From Streptomyces sp. 135 (lineage in GTDB: Bacteria > Actinomycetota > Actinomycetes > Streptomycetales > Streptomycetaceae): 64,000 nt of DNA. Position numbers and translations under genes: made by a program. Position 1 is the stretch's first letter, and each line of letters starts with the position of its first letter. The notes under the pieces are model-generated. The model made no database searches, was not told the origin of the DNA, and saw only the letters and a program-made list of their open reading frames with translations. The DNA is taken from contig NZ_CP075691.1 in assembly GCF_020026305.1 (NCBI RefSeq), forward strand, positions 6,758,001 to 6,822,000. The letters run 5' to 3'. Below are positions 26,084 to 35,537 of the stretch, piece after piece.

Positions 26084-28489
26084 ATGGCCATCCGCCGCCT
26101 CAGCTACCGGCTCGTTCAGGAGCCGGACACCGGAGCCGTCCGTCCGATCCCCGCCGAGCCGGGGGAACACCAGCAACAGGGAGAGATACGGGAGTTCGGC
26201 GCCGCCGTCGAGCGGATCATCGGAGCGGGCTCCGGGCTGAGCTACAGCCTGCTTCCGGACGGCGGCCGCCTCCTGTGCGCGGCGCTGCCCGGCCGGCGCG
26301 TGGAGGCGCTGCACCTCGGCGCCGACACCCCGGGGCCCGGGCCCGTCTGGCCGATCGACACCTGGCGCTCCGCCGCCTGGGACCCGGGCGCCGCGGAGAC
26401 GCTCGCCGCGGGGTTCGTCGAGTCCGAACTTCCCGTGCCCGAGGCGCATTTCGACCGCGCTCGCCTCGTGGACTTCGCCCGGGCGCACGCGGACCGCGTC
26501 GCGCCCTTCCTCACCGACGTGCGCCGCCTCTTCGACGACCCCGCGGGCCGCCAGATCGTCCTGATCGAGGAGGACCCCGAGACCGTGGCCCACTGGGTCG
26601 CCCTCGCCTGCGCCTCGCTGCCCGAGGCCTACGTCCCCGCGCTGACGTTCACCACCGGGACCACCGACCCGCACGGCGCCCCGCAGCAGATCATCGGGAT
26701 CGGCCCGGCCGCCGGGTTCGACCGCGCCGACGAGGCGACGGTCACGTACCTGTACCGCGTGCACGACGGCACCGGCGGCCCCCAGAGCCCGCCCGCCGAG
26801 TTCGACGCCTGGGCCGAGCTGGCCGCCGAGCGGTGGATCTCCGGGAACCCGCCGCGCCCCGCGCCCGGCGCTGCGGTACGCGCCGGTGACGCCTTCGCGC
26901 TGCTCCCGCTCATCTCCGGCGGGATCGGGACGGGTACCGGGACCGGAAAAGGGACCGAGGCCGGGGCCGGTGGCGAGGGCGCGGCGGGTGCCCTCTCGGG
27001 CACCGGTCTCGCGGGACTCGGCGGTGACCGCCTGCGCAAGGTCTTCGACGCCCTCACCCGGTCCGTGGTGCGGGGCGAGGCCGACGCCCGCACCCTGGAC
27101 GCGCTCGAACGCCTCTGCCGAGGCCTGGAGGGCGAACAAACCCTCGCCGCCCGGTCGCTGGCACTCGCCCTGGTCAAGCACCATCTCGACGCCCCCCGCG
27201 CCCACGACGCCCTGCCCGACCTGACCCTCTTCGAAGGGCTGCCGCTCGGCCAGGAGGCCTGGCGGCAGCTGCGCGAGGAGTACGGCGACCGTGCCGACGA
27301 CGCCCTGCGCCGCAGTCTGCGCGGCCCCGTCCCCACCTGGGCGGAGCCGCTGCGGCTCGCCCTCGCCGTGGGCGCCGACGGCGGCCCCGGACTCGCCGAG
27401 GCCATGGACCGGCTCGCGAGCAGCCTGCTCCGCCCCGACCGGCGCGACTGCGCGCACGCCGTGCGGGTCCTCGAAGAGGTCGACCACCTCCCCTTCACCC
27501 ACCGGGTGCTGCGCCTGCTCATCGTGGACTTCACCGACCGCAAGCTCGACCGCCTGCGAGAACTGGCCCGTTCCCCGCAGGGCGACTGGCTGCGGCGGCA
27601 CATCGACGAGGCCCCGCTCACCGTCCGCCTCGCCGAGGCCGCCGCCCGCTGGACCGGGCCGCCGGACCACCTGCGCGGAGCCGAACTCTTCCGGCGGCTC
27701 ACCGAACTCCTGCCCGGACAGCGGGTCACGGATGTCACGACGCTGCGGCTGCTGTGGCACATCGTGTGGGGCAACACCCCGCCGGACCGCGCCGAGCAGC
27801 CCTGGATCGCCCGCACCTGCACGCCCCGCCTGATCGTCGAGGCGGACCTCGGCCGCCGCATCATCGGCTGGCTCGGCGACCCGGACCGCTGCGACCCCGA
27901 ACTGGTCGGCTTCGCCCGCGACATGCGCGACGACGGCCTGCTCGGCGCCACCGACCGCCACACCGCCGACCTGCTCGTGACCGCCCAGGACCTGGCCGAC
28001 GGCCGCCTCGGCGTCACCCGGTCCTCGCTCGAGCGCCTCGAGGAGCTGTTCCGCAAGGTCTCGCCGAAGAGCCCGATCCTGCGGCAGGGCATCGGCGAGC
28101 GGGTGGGCCGCGCCCTCGCCGGGGCGAACCCCCTCGACGTGTGCGAGCACGGACTGCGGCTGCTGTTCACCGCCGGACCCGAACTGCTCGGGACCTACCG
28201 CGCGTACTTCCTCGATGAGCGCACCAGGGACCGCCTCCTGCGCGAACTGCCGCACCGAGCAGCCGAGTTGGCCGCATACTTCCATGTCTGGCGGCCCCGG
28301 CGGCGGCACGGCGTCAGCGAGGACTGGCGCAGGACCGCCGCGGAACTGCTCGACGAGGTCCTCGCCCCCGTCCTCGTACACGTGGACGAGCACCACCTCG
28401 GCCGCGTGGCCACCGTCCTCCAGCGCGAGAACCAGGACGTACAGGAATGGACGGCATGGCGCCACCAGATCAAGCAGCGGTACGCGTGA
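26084..28489 (+). CDS. GAP1-like (GTPase-associated protein 1) large protein
   Basis: 801-residue cytoplasmic protein. The N-terminus (RRLSYRLVQEPDTGAVRP, SGLSYSLLPDGGRLLCAALP) and middle (RQIVLIEEDPETVAHWVALAC, YVPALTFTTGTTDPHG) fit the N2 and M regions of the GAP1 family described in bacterial conflict systems; the remaining ~500 residues are helical and repeat-like (GAP1-C type). A Gly/Thr-rich linker (IGTGTGTGKGTEAGAGGEG, ~283-301) joins the halves. ATG 26084 has no good ribosome site, while CAGAAT ends 5 bases upstream, which suggests a leaderless mRNA. It is first on the + strand before the vWA-PP2C-kinase triad. No GTPase gene is next to it. The family call is from memory of motifs; function is unknown. 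Confidence 0.65.
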   Translation: MAIRRLSYRLVQEPDTGAVRPIPAEPGEHQQQGEIREFGAAVERIIGAGSGLSYSLLPDGGRLLCAALPGRRVEALHLGADTPGPGPVWPIDTWRSAAWDPGAAETLAAGFVESELPVPEAHFDRARLVDFARAHADRVAPFLTDVRRLFDDPAGRQIVLIEEDPETVAHWVALACASLPEAYVPALTFTTGTTDPHGAPQQIIGIGPAAGFDRADEATVTYLYRVHDGTGGPQSPPAEFDAWAELAAERWISGNPPRPAPGAAVRAGDAFALLPLISGGIGTGTGTGKGTEAGAGGEGAAGALSGTGLAGLGGDRLRKVFDALTRSVVRGEADARTLDALERLCRGLEGEQTLAARSLALALVKHHLDAPRAHDALPDLTLFEGLPLGQEAWRQLREEYGDRADDALRRSLRGPVPTWAEPLRLALAVGADGGPGLAEAMDRLASSLLRPDRRDCAHAVRVLEEVDHLPFTHRVLRLLIVDFTDRKLDRLRELARSPQGDWLRRHIDEAPLTVRLAEAAARWTGPPDHLRGAELFRRLTELLPGQRVTDVTTLRLLWHIVWGNTPPDRAEQPWIARTCTPRLIVEADLGRRIIGWLGDPDRCDPELVGFARDMRDDGLLGATDRHTADLLVTAQDLADGRLGVTRSSLERLEELFRKVSPKSPILRQGIGERVGRALAGANPLDVCEHGLRLLFTAGPELLGTYRAYFLDERTRDRLLRELPHRAAELAAYFHVWRPRRRHGVSEDWRRTAAELLDEVLAPVLVHVDEHHLGRVATVLQRENQDVQEWTAWRHQIKQRYA

Positions 28490-28556
28490 CCCGTCCGGCA
28501 AGGGCGGCCGGGGCCACGCACACATCACCCTTCACGCTCCACAGGAAAGGACCAGC

Positions 28557-29267
28557 GTGAGCGACACCAGCGAGACCGTCGTCGTCGACAACTTCCCCGG
28601 CGGCAGCATGGCCAGCCGCCCCGTGCACTTCATCTGGATGCTCGACTGCTCGGGCTCCATGGGCGTGAACGGCAAGATCGGCGAGCTGAACTTCGCCATC
28701 CGCGAGGCCATCCCCGAAATGCAGCAGGCCGCCCAGTCCAACCCCGCCGCCTCGCTCCTCGTACGGGCCATCACCTTCGCCAGCGGGGCGAGCTGGCACG
28801 TCAGCGAACCCACCCCCGTCGACCGGTTCTCCTGGGAGGACGTGCACATCTACGGCGGCACCGACATGGGCGCCGCGTTCAAACTGGCGGCGGGCGCGCT
28901 CCAGACCCCGCCCATGCCGCAGCGCGCCCTGCCGCCCGTGCTCGCCCTGGCCTCCGACGGCCAGCCCACCGACGACTGGCGCGCCGGGCTGCGCGCCATC
29001 GACGCCACCCCGTGGGGCAAGCGGGCCGTGCGCGTCGCCGTGGCCATCGGCGACGACGCGGACAAGAGCATGCTCAAGGAGTTCCTCGGCAACCCCGAAC
29101 TGGAGCCGCTCCAGGCGAAGAACCCCCGCCAGCTCGCCGCCGCCATCCGCTGGATGTCCACCGCGGTCGTCAAGGACGCGTCCACCCCGAAGGTCGACGA
29201 CGGCGCGAAGCCCGCGACGCCGCTCGACGTACCGTCGATGACCAAGGGCGAAGACGACATCTGGTGA
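28557..29267 (+). CDS. TerY-like von Willebrand A domain protein
   Basis: 236-residue single vWA domain. The metal-ion-dependent adhesion site is intact: DCSGSM (DxSxS), the Thr in IYGGTDMG, and the Asp in LASDGQPTDDW, the last block being the TerY signature. A Pro/Thr/Lys-rich tail of ~30 residues follows. GTG 28557 follows AGGAAAGG. Its stop overlaps the PP2C start as GTGA. In the TerY-P triads known from Ter-type stress systems, TerY is the scaffold recognised by the partner kinase and phosphatase; this is the first member of such a triad. Confidence 0.88.
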   Translation: MSDTSETVVVDNFPGGSMASRPVHFIWMLDCSGSMGVNGKIGELNFAIREAIPEMQQAAQSNPAASLLVRAITFASGASWHVSEPTPVDRFSWEDVHIYGGTDMGAAFKLAAGALQTPPMPQRALPPVLALASDGQPTDDWRAGLRAIDATPWGKRAVRVAVAIGDDADKSMLKEFLGNPELEPLQAKNPRQLAAAIRWMSTAVVKDASTPKVDDGAKPATPLDVPSMTKGEDDIW

Positions 29268-30175
29268 CCGGACCGCAGACGGCGACCGGACCGGATCCGG
29301 TGTCCGGCGCCCAGACGCCGGCCGCGCCCTGGGCGCTGCTCAGCGGCGCGGTCAAGGGAGTGGCGAAGAAGTACAGCCAGGACCGCGGCGTCGCCCTGGC
29401 CGTCGCCGGGGGCCGCGCGGTCGTCCTCGCGGTCGCCGACGGGCACGGCAGCGCCGCCCATTTCCGCAGCGACCTCGGGGCGCTCTGGGCCGTCGAGGAG
29501 TTCACCGCGTGCGCGCGGGCCTTCGCACGCGAGGTGGTCCGCGTCGGCGGTGACGCCGCCGGCTGGACCGCGCTGCGCGAGGAGGCGCGCCGCCTGCCCC
29601 AGCAGGTCGGCCACCGCTGGCACGAGCGTGCCCTGCTGTACGACCGCAACTCGCCCGCGCACGGCGCCCGTTCGCTGCCGGCCGGGCGCGGGGCCACGGA
29701 GCGCGACCGCAAGGAACCACCGGACCTCGCCGCCTACGGAAGCACCCTCATCGGCGCGGTCCTCACCGAGGGCATGGTGTTCTGCTGGCAGCTGGGCGAC
29801 GGGGACATCGTGCTCGTCGACGACGCGGGCGCCCCGCACACCCCGCTCTTCACCGGCCCCGACATGGGCGACGAGACCGACTCGCTCTGCGAGCCCGAGC
29901 CCTGGCGCAAGATGCGCTCGCACTGGCAGCCGTTCACGGGCGGCGTCCCGCCGTGCGTGCTGCTCTCCACCGACGGGCTCTCCAAGAGCTTCGCCGACCA
30001 CCAGGGGTTCCTGGACTTCGCCACCGGCGTCAGCGACCGCGCCGCCCGGCACGGCGCGGCGGCGGTCCAGACCCAGCTCCCGGACTGGCTGGCGCGGGCC
30101 GCCACGTACTCCGGGGACGACACGACCCTCATGGGCGCCATCGCGGCGCCCCCGCAGCGCAGCGACGAGACGTGA
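29264..30175 (+). CDS. PP2C-family serine/threonine phosphatase
   Basis: 303-residue metal-dependent phosphatase. PP2C motifs in order: VLAVADGHGS with two metal-binding positions, YGSTLIGAVL, WQLGDGDIVLVDD, LLSTDGLSKSF and the terminal GDDTTLMG. A ~40-residue basic stretch (ALLYDRNSPAHGARSLPAG) is inserted between the first and second motifs. The start GTG overlaps the vWA stop, and the kinase begins 34 bases downstream, so the three are co-expressed. It presumably reverses phosphorylation by the adjacent kinase on the vWA protein or on other members of the locus. Confidence 0.9.
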   Translation: MTGPQTATGPDPVSGAQTPAAPWALLSGAVKGVAKKYSQDRGVALAVAGGRAVVLAVADGHGSAAHFRSDLGALWAVEEFTACARAFAREVVRVGGDAAGWTALREEARRLPQQVGHRWHERALLYDRNSPAHGARSLPAGRGATERDRKEPPDLAAYGSTLIGAVLTEGMVFCWQLGDGDIVLVDDAGAPHTPLFTGPDMGDETDSLCEPEPWRKMRSHWQPFTGGVPPCVLLSTDGLSKSFADHQGFLDFATGVSDRAARHGAAAVQTQLPDWLARAATYSGDDTTLMGAIAAPPQRSDET

Positions 30176-30209
30176 GGCCGCGCAGGCCTCGCGGGCAGAG
30201 AGGAACAGC

Positions 30210-31559
30210 ATGGTGAACGGCATGCTCGCCGCCGGAAAGACCCTGGTGGCCGAGTCGGGGGAGAAGCTGAAGGTCGCCGAGCTCTTCGGCTCCGGCGGCC
30301 AGGGCGAGGTCTACCGCGTCACGACACCCACCGGTGACCAGGCGGTGAAGTGGTACTACCCCCAGCTGGCCGACGCCCGCCAGCGGGAGATCCTCGAAGG
30401 GCTCATCGCCAAGGGGTGGGACGACCCCCGCTTCCTGTGGCCCCGCTCCATGGTCATGGACCCCGAGGGCAAGCTGCCCGGCTTCGGTTACCTCATGGAC
30501 GTACGGCCCGCACGCTTCTGCGACCTGCCCGCGCTCTTCCGCCGCGACCCCTCGGTGTCCGCGGCGACCATGCGCACCCTGGTCACCGTGGCGCTGCACA
30601 CCGTCGAGGCCTACCGCGCGCTGCACTCCCGGGGCATCGCCTACCGCGACATCAACTGGGGCAACATCTTCTTCGACCCGCGCACCGGCGACGTCCTGAT
30701 CTGCGACAACGACAACGCCGTCGTGGAGGGCGCCGAGGCCGGCGTCGCGGGCACGATGGACTTCATGGCGCCCGAGCTGGTCCGCGGCGAGAAGGGCAAA
30801 CAGCCCGGCACCCAGAGCGACCTGCACTCCCTGGCCGTGCTGCTCTTCCTGCTCCTGATGAACGACCACCCGTTCAACGGCGCCCTCGCGCTGAACATCC
30901 GCTGCATGGACGAGGCGGCCAAGCGCCGGCTGTACGGCACCGACCCCGTCTTCGTCTACGACCCGTCCGACACCCGCAACCGCCCCGTGCCCGGCGAGCA
31001 GCCGACCGTCGAGGCGACGTGGGCCGCGCTGCCGAAGATCCTGCGCGACCTGTTCATCGACACGTTCACGAAGGGACTGCGCAACCCGGCGGTGCGGGTG
31101 CGCGAGACGGTGTGGCGCGACGCGCTCAGCCAGGTCCTCGACGCCATCACGCAGTGCGGCGTCTGCGGCAAGCAGAACCTCACGCAGCCGGACGGCGCGC
31201 CCCCCGCCTGCTGGAAGTGCCGCACCACGCTCACCCTGCCGCCCCGCCTCGAACTGGTCACCGGCACCGGTACGCTGCGCAGCCGCCGCGGCATCAGGCT
31301 CGCCCCGAGCGCCCGCGTCTACGCCCACCACCTGCGGGACGACCCCGACCGGCACGACTTCTCCGCCGTGGTCGGCGAGGTCACCGAACACCCGCGGCAG
31401 CGCGGCCGGTTCGGCCTCACCAACCGTACGAAGTCCGTGTGGACGGCCCGCAAGGAGGACGGGACCGTACGGGACGTGGAGCCGGGCAAGACGATCGCTC
31501 TGCGGTCGGGGCTGCTCATCGAGTTCGGCAGCGGCACGGAGGCCGTGGTCAAGGAGTGA
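30210..31559 (+). CDS. Ser/Thr protein kinase with zinc ribbon and FHA-like tail
   Basis: 449-residue TerY-P-type kinase. Kinase domain ~15-300: glycine loop LFGSGGQGEVYRV, VAIK-like QAVKWYY, catalytic loop IAYRDINWGN, and a metal loop where DFG is replaced by CDNDN, followed by MDFMAPELV. A zinc ribbon comes next (CGVCGKQN ... CWKCR, ~325-350). The last ~100 residues (FGLTNRTKSVWTARKEDG, LRSGLLIEFG) look like a degenerate FHA domain, which would bind phosphothreonine. ATG 30210 follows GAGAGGAA. It is the third member of the triad and ends 27 bases before the facing operon. Confidence 0.88.
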   Translation: MVNGMLAAGKTLVAESGEKLKVAELFGSGGQGEVYRVTTPTGDQAVKWYYPQLADARQREILEGLIAKGWDDPRFLWPRSMVMDPEGKLPGFGYLMDVRPARFCDLPALFRRDPSVSAATMRTLVTVALHTVEAYRALHSRGIAYRDINWGNIFFDPRTGDVLICDNDNAVVEGAEAGVAGTMDFMAPELVRGEKGKQPGTQSDLHSLAVLLFLLLMNDHPFNGALALNIRCMDEAAKRRLYGTDPVFVYDPSDTRNRPVPGEQPTVEATWAALPKILRDLFIDTFTKGLRNPAVRVRETVWRDALSQVLDAITQCGVCGKQNLTQPDGAPPACWKCRTTLTLPPRLELVTGTGTLRSRRGIRLAPSARVYAHHLRDDPDRHDFSAVVGEVTEHPRQRGRFGLTNRTKSVWTARKEDGTVRDVEPGKTIALRSGLLIEFGSGTEAVVKE

Positions 31560-31586
31560 CCCCGGGTGCCCCGCGCCCCCGCCGCC

Positions 31587-33695
31587 TCACGGCCGCCCGC
31601 GCAGCCAACGCCCCCACCACCCCCGCCACCAAGGCGGCGCGGGCGGCAGCACAGGTGGCGGGGTGGGGCGGGGCGCCGCGGCAGCACCGCGCGGGCCGGT
31701 GCCGTGTCGATGGCCACGGCGTCGGGGCGCGGCAGCGGCACCGCGGTGAGCGCGCACTCCTCGGCGGACACGGGGATCTCCACCCGCCCGGCGAGCAGCG
31801 CGCTGCGCGGCACCCGGCGCTCCCCGCCCCGCGTCCCGTCGCTCCACGCCACGCGCACCAGGACCGCCGGCTCGGGCCACTCGAAGCGCAGCTCGGCCCG
31901 GTCGGCGCTCAGCCGCCGCACCGCCAACTCCTCGATCGGCGCCGGGTGTTCGATGACGACGCTCGGCCCGGACACGGCCCGCTCACCCAGCACGCTCACC
32001 GCCGTCACGCGGACGCGCCGCTCGGGCGGCGGGACCAGCTCCACGCACGACTCCGCGCCGACCGAGGCCACGGGGATGCGGTCCGCCGCCCCCACGAGGT
32101 CCGACACGTCCGTGCCCGGCGGCACCGGGCCCGCCGTCCAGGGCAGCAGCAGCCCGTCACCGACCGCGGGCGGCCGCCAGGCGATGGTCACCCGCCCGCC
32201 GTCCGCGTGCCGCCGCACCATCAGCTCCTCCACCGGCGAGGGCCACCGCTCGGCGCGCGCGCCGACCGTGACGCCACGGGACCACACGAGGTCGCCGTTC
32301 GGATCGCGGTAGCCGCAGCGGACCTCGTACGTGTACGCGCCCGGGGCGAGGGGCGCGTCGAGCAGCCCGTCGTGCTCGCAGTCCACCCGCACCAGCGACT
32401 GCCCGCCCCAGCCCGGGGCGTCGTCGGCGGCGCCCGAACGCGTCACCCGCACCTCGGCCGCCGCCGGGTCGGGCCGCCACCGTAGTCGTACGCCGCCCGG
32501 CACCACGGCGGCCCGCAGCTCCGTCACGACGGGGGTGAGCAGCACCGGGCGGGTGACCCGCGGCACCCCGGCGAGCCGTTCGCGGCGCAGCGGGAAGACG
32601 GCGTACCGCAGCGGGCGGCCCACCGGCGCGCCGGTGTCGACGGAGGCCGGGCCGCTCTCGACCGCCGCCGTCTCGACCGCCAGGTGCGGGGCGCCGTCGG
32701 GGAAGCGCAGGACGCGGTACGTGACACCGTCGGCCCGGCGCGGGGGCGGGCGCCAGGAGAGCCGTACGTCCCGGTCGTCGGCCACGGCGCCCACCTCGGC
32801 CTCCGCCGGGGCGAAGGCGTCGTCGGCGAGGAGCGCCGCCACCCGCAGCAGACCCGTCTGGGCGTCGGCGTCGTCCCTGGCCAGGCGGAGCGCGTCGAGC
32901 CAGGAGCGGGCGGACGCGCGCAGTGCGCCGGTGGCCTCCGACTCCGCGGCCTCGGCGGTGAACCGGTCCACTTCCGCGGCCCGCGCGCGCACGGAGCCGA
33001 CGAGCGCGGCCAGCCGGTGGTCCTCAGGCCCGTCCGGGTAGACCGAGCCGCGCGGCAGCCGCGCCACGGTCCGCTCCGCCTCGCGCAGCCGGACCCCCGG
33101 CCAGACGTCGGCGAGGCTCGGCGGCGTGCCGGGCGGGCCCCGACCGGGAAACCCGCGGCCACCGCGGCGGCGAGCTGCGCCGCCTCGCTGCGGTGCACGC
33201 CGAGCGCCGCGGCCTCGGCGGCCCCGGGGCCGCGCCACCTCGGGAGCCGCCTTCGGTGAGGAGGCAGCACACCTCCCACAGGACGATGCGGCGCAGGCCC
33301 ATCGCGTCCTGCGCGAGGACCGTCGCCAGGACGTCCGTCAGCGCCGCGGCCCGGGGGCCGCGCGGCTCCGGCGAGGCCCGCCACCGTGCGCCCGCCTCGT
33401 GGACGTAACGCGGGTCGACGCGCTGCCAGATGCCGCCGCGGCCGGGGAACCACAGGCCGTCCAGGACCCGGAAGCCGTCGTCCGGGTCGGCCCGCGGGAG
33501 CCTGCCGAAGAGGGCGTCCGTCGCGGGCGCGGCCGCCGGGGCCCGCAGGGCGTCGGCCGCGTGCCGGAAGCCCGCCTCGCGCAGGGCCTCGCGCAGCGCG
33601 AGGTATCCCCGCATCCCGGGCGTGCGCGGCAGGGTGTGCAGGGGCGGGCGGGCGCCGCTCGCCTTCGGGTGTTCGCCGGGGCGCAGGACGGCCAT
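31587..33695 (-). CDS. Fibronectin-III-like multidomain protein (frameshifted)
   Basis: About 700 residues once missing bases are restored. Reading starts at ATG 33695, shifts near 33215-33235, again near 33130-33155, and near 31657-31680; each shift is explained by one lost base in a G/C run. Layout: an N-terminal helical domain (MRGYLALREALREAGFRHAA, LTDVLATVLAQDAMGLRRIV), a coiled-coil or TPR-like centre (LRASARSWLDALRLARDDAD), then three or more fibronectin-III-like beta domains (VRLSWRPPP, GGVRLRWRPDP, GRVTIAWRPP). The C-terminus is uncertain: one frame ends in a Trp/Arg-rich PPWWRGWWGRWLRGRP at 31587, another in a hydrophobic tail at about 31552. Last gene of the operon, 3 bases after its upstream neighbour. 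Function unknown; a binding or presentation role is inference. Confidence 0.6.
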
Positions 33696-33698
33696 GGC

Positions 33699-34184
33699 TC
33701 AGCCGCCCGGCGCCGTGTAGAAGTACACCCGGACCACGGCGGTCTCCGGCCGCTTGCCGAGGTTGTGGAAGTCGTCCGTCGCCGTCTTCTCGGTGAACAT
33801 GTCCGGCCGGCCCTTGCCGAGCAGGCCGTTGACGCGGTGGGCGTAGACCGTGCCGTTCGGGCCGCCGCCGAAGGTCAGCACGAGCGCCGCCGTGCGGCCC
33901 GACCACTTGCGGGTGCCCTTCGCGATCTGCGAGACGAGGTCGCCCTTGTCCCTGCCCGACACCTTGAACTCCTCGGGGTGGCGGTCCACGGAGCGGGGCC
34001 CCGTCGGGGTGGGGGAGGGGTCCTTGGACGGTGAGGGTTCGGGGCGGTTGCCCATCCACGGGTCCGGGCGGTCGGCCATCGACACCAGCGCGAGGACGAG
34101 CAGCAGGTCGGCGAAGAGCCACCCCGCGAGGGCGACCACGCCGAGCCGCTTGCCCCGCCCGCGCCCCGGCCGCGCTCGGGTCAC
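33699..34184 (-). CDS. Single-pass membrane protein, MotB/ZorB-like layout
   Basis: 161 residues. A very basic N-terminus (TRARPGRGRGKRLG) precedes one membrane helix, VVALAGWLFADLLLVLALVS (residues 16-35), with a buried Asp at 26. A Pro/Ser linker follows and then an alpha/beta domain (FKVSGRDKGDLVSQI, AALVLTFGGGPNGTVYAHRV, RVYFYT) that loosely resembles an OmpA/MotB C-terminal domain. An Asp inside a single N-terminal helix is the hallmark of MotB/TolR/ZorB ion-channel partners. GTG 34184 overlaps the stop of the upstream two-helix protein as GTGA, so the two are made together. The layout is seen; the channel role is inference. Confidence 0.65.
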   Translation of the reverse strand: MTRARPGRGRGKRLGVVALAGWLFADLLLVLALVSMADRPDPWMGNRPEPSPSKDPSPTPTGPRSVDRHPEEFKVSGRDKGDLVSQIAKGTRKWSGRTAALVLTFGGGPNGTVYAHRVNGLLGKGRPDMFTEKTATDDFHNLGKRPETAVVRVYFYTAPGG

Positions 34185-35461
34185 GCGGAGCCTCCGTCCC
34201 GGGGGGCGGGCGGCGGGGAGACGGGAGCGCCCTCGGCGGGCGTGCCGTTGGGGCGGCCGTTCCCGGCGTACGGAATTGCGTGGGCCTGGGCTGCGACCGG
34301 GGCCGGGGTGAGCGCGAGCGCGGGCAGCGCTCCGGCGAGCGTGTCCATGCGGGCGTCGAGGCGGGCCGCCGCGTCCTGCCAGTGGGCGGCCGCCGCGTCC
34401 CACCGCTCCGTGGCCTCGCGCATGCCGTCCACCGCGTCGCCCGTGCGGCCGGTGCTCGACACCAGGGCCTGCGAGGCCGCTTCCGTCGCCTTCGCCACCG
34501 ACTCCGACTTCGCGACGAGTGACTGCTGGGCGGCGACCAGGGCCTTCAGGGAGGCCTCGACCGTGTCGCCCGCCGCCTTGACGTGGTCGGCGATCCCGCG
34601 GGCCGCGAGCGCGTTGGCCCGGCCCGCCTTGGCGGTCGCCGCCGTACCGTCGCGCAGGGCGGTGTCGATGCGGTCCGCGACGGCGCCGAGCTTCGGCACT
34701 TCCTTGGTGAGGGACAGGGCCGCGTTCTTCAGCGCGTCCGTGGCCTGCCCCACGGACGCCGTCGCGCCGCTGAGCGCCTTGTGGCTCCGCTCGGCCTTCG
34801 CCGCCAGGTCGCCCATCTCCTTGGCGGCCTTCGTCAGCTCGGTCGTGAACTGCTGCGGGGAGGCGCTGCGGTGCGGCGCGAGCAGCATCTGCGTACGGGT
34901 GAGCACCGACGCCAGCTCGGCGAGCAGCCGCTCCTTCTCGGCCTCCCGCGCCGCGTCGTCGTGCTCCGCGTGGGCCCGCACGCGCGCGTGCCACACCGAC
35001 AGGCCCACGAGCAGGGCGATGAGCACGACGGCCATCAGGGCCACGTTCTCGAACCGGCCGAACGACGACAGGTGCCCGCCGAAGCCCGACTGCCACAGCT
35101 GGAGGAAGGGGCGCGTCGCCTGCTTGCGGTCCTCCTCGGCCAGCTCGCCGTACGCCCGCACGGCCTCCCGCAGGCCGAACCAGGTGATCAGGAGCGGGAC
35201 GAAGACGAGGATCCCGAGGGCCGCCTCCAGGAGGCGGTCGCGGCGCCCCGAGGTCTGTTCGGGCGGTGTCCGCACACTCTCCGGTCGTACGTATGTCTGT
35301 ACGAGGTCGAGCTCCGCCCAGCTGTCGAGCCGGGTCATCGAGCCCAGGTCCCGGTGCAGGGCGGTCAGTTCGGCGCCGCGCGGCTCCAGGGCCGGCAGGG
35401 CCGCAAGCCGCCGCAACTCCTTGATGATCAAGGCTTTGTCGAGCAGTTGTGCGGGCGTCAA
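34181..35461 (-). CDS. Two-helix membrane protein with long coiled coil
   Basis: 426 residues from TTG 35461, chosen because GGGAGGAA lies 7 bases upstream; earlier in-frame starts (GTG 35554) would only add a basic Pro-rich tail. Membrane helices are at ~78-98 (LLEAALGILVFVPLLITWFG) and ~138-158 (ENVALMAVVLIALLVGLSVW), followed by ~220 residues of Ala/Lys/Glu heptad-rich coiled coil and a Pro/Ala tail. The architecture (short channel-like membrane part with a very long cytoplasmic coiled coil, next to a MotB-like partner) recalls MotA/TolQ/ZorA proteins, though only two helices are evident rather than three or four. The 35462-35537 gap holds only its leader. Confidence 0.65.
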   Translation of the reverse strand: MTPAQLLDKALIIKELRRLAALPALEPRGAELTALHRDLGSMTRLDSWAELDLVQTYVRPESVRTPPEQTSGRRDRLLEAALGILVFVPLLITWFGLREAVRAYGELAEEDRKQATRPFLQLWQSGFGGHLSSFGRFENVALMAVVLIALLVGLSVWHARVRAHAEHDDAAREAEKERLLAELASVLTRTQMLLAPHRSASPQQFTTELTKAAKEMGDLAAKAERSHKALSGATASVGQATDALKNAALSLTKEVPKLGAVADRIDTALRDGTAATAKAGRANALAARGIADHVKAAGDTVEASLKALVAAQQSLVAKSESVAKATEAASQALVSSTGRTGDAVDGMREATERWDAAAAHWQDAAARLDARMDTLAGALPALALTPAPVAAQAHAIPYAGNGRPNGTPAEGAPVSPPPAPRDGGSA

Positions 35462-35537
35462 GCGGGTTCCTCCCTGGCTTGAGGGTGGCTTGTGCGGGTG
35501 GCTGCGAGGTGGCTTGCGGGGTGGCCGCGGGGCGGCT

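Noticed and set aside
33699..35461. Full Zorya defence system
   Set aside because: Only the two-subunit membrane plan is similar; no ZorC, ZorD or ZorE-like gene is nearby and the first protein has just two evident helices.
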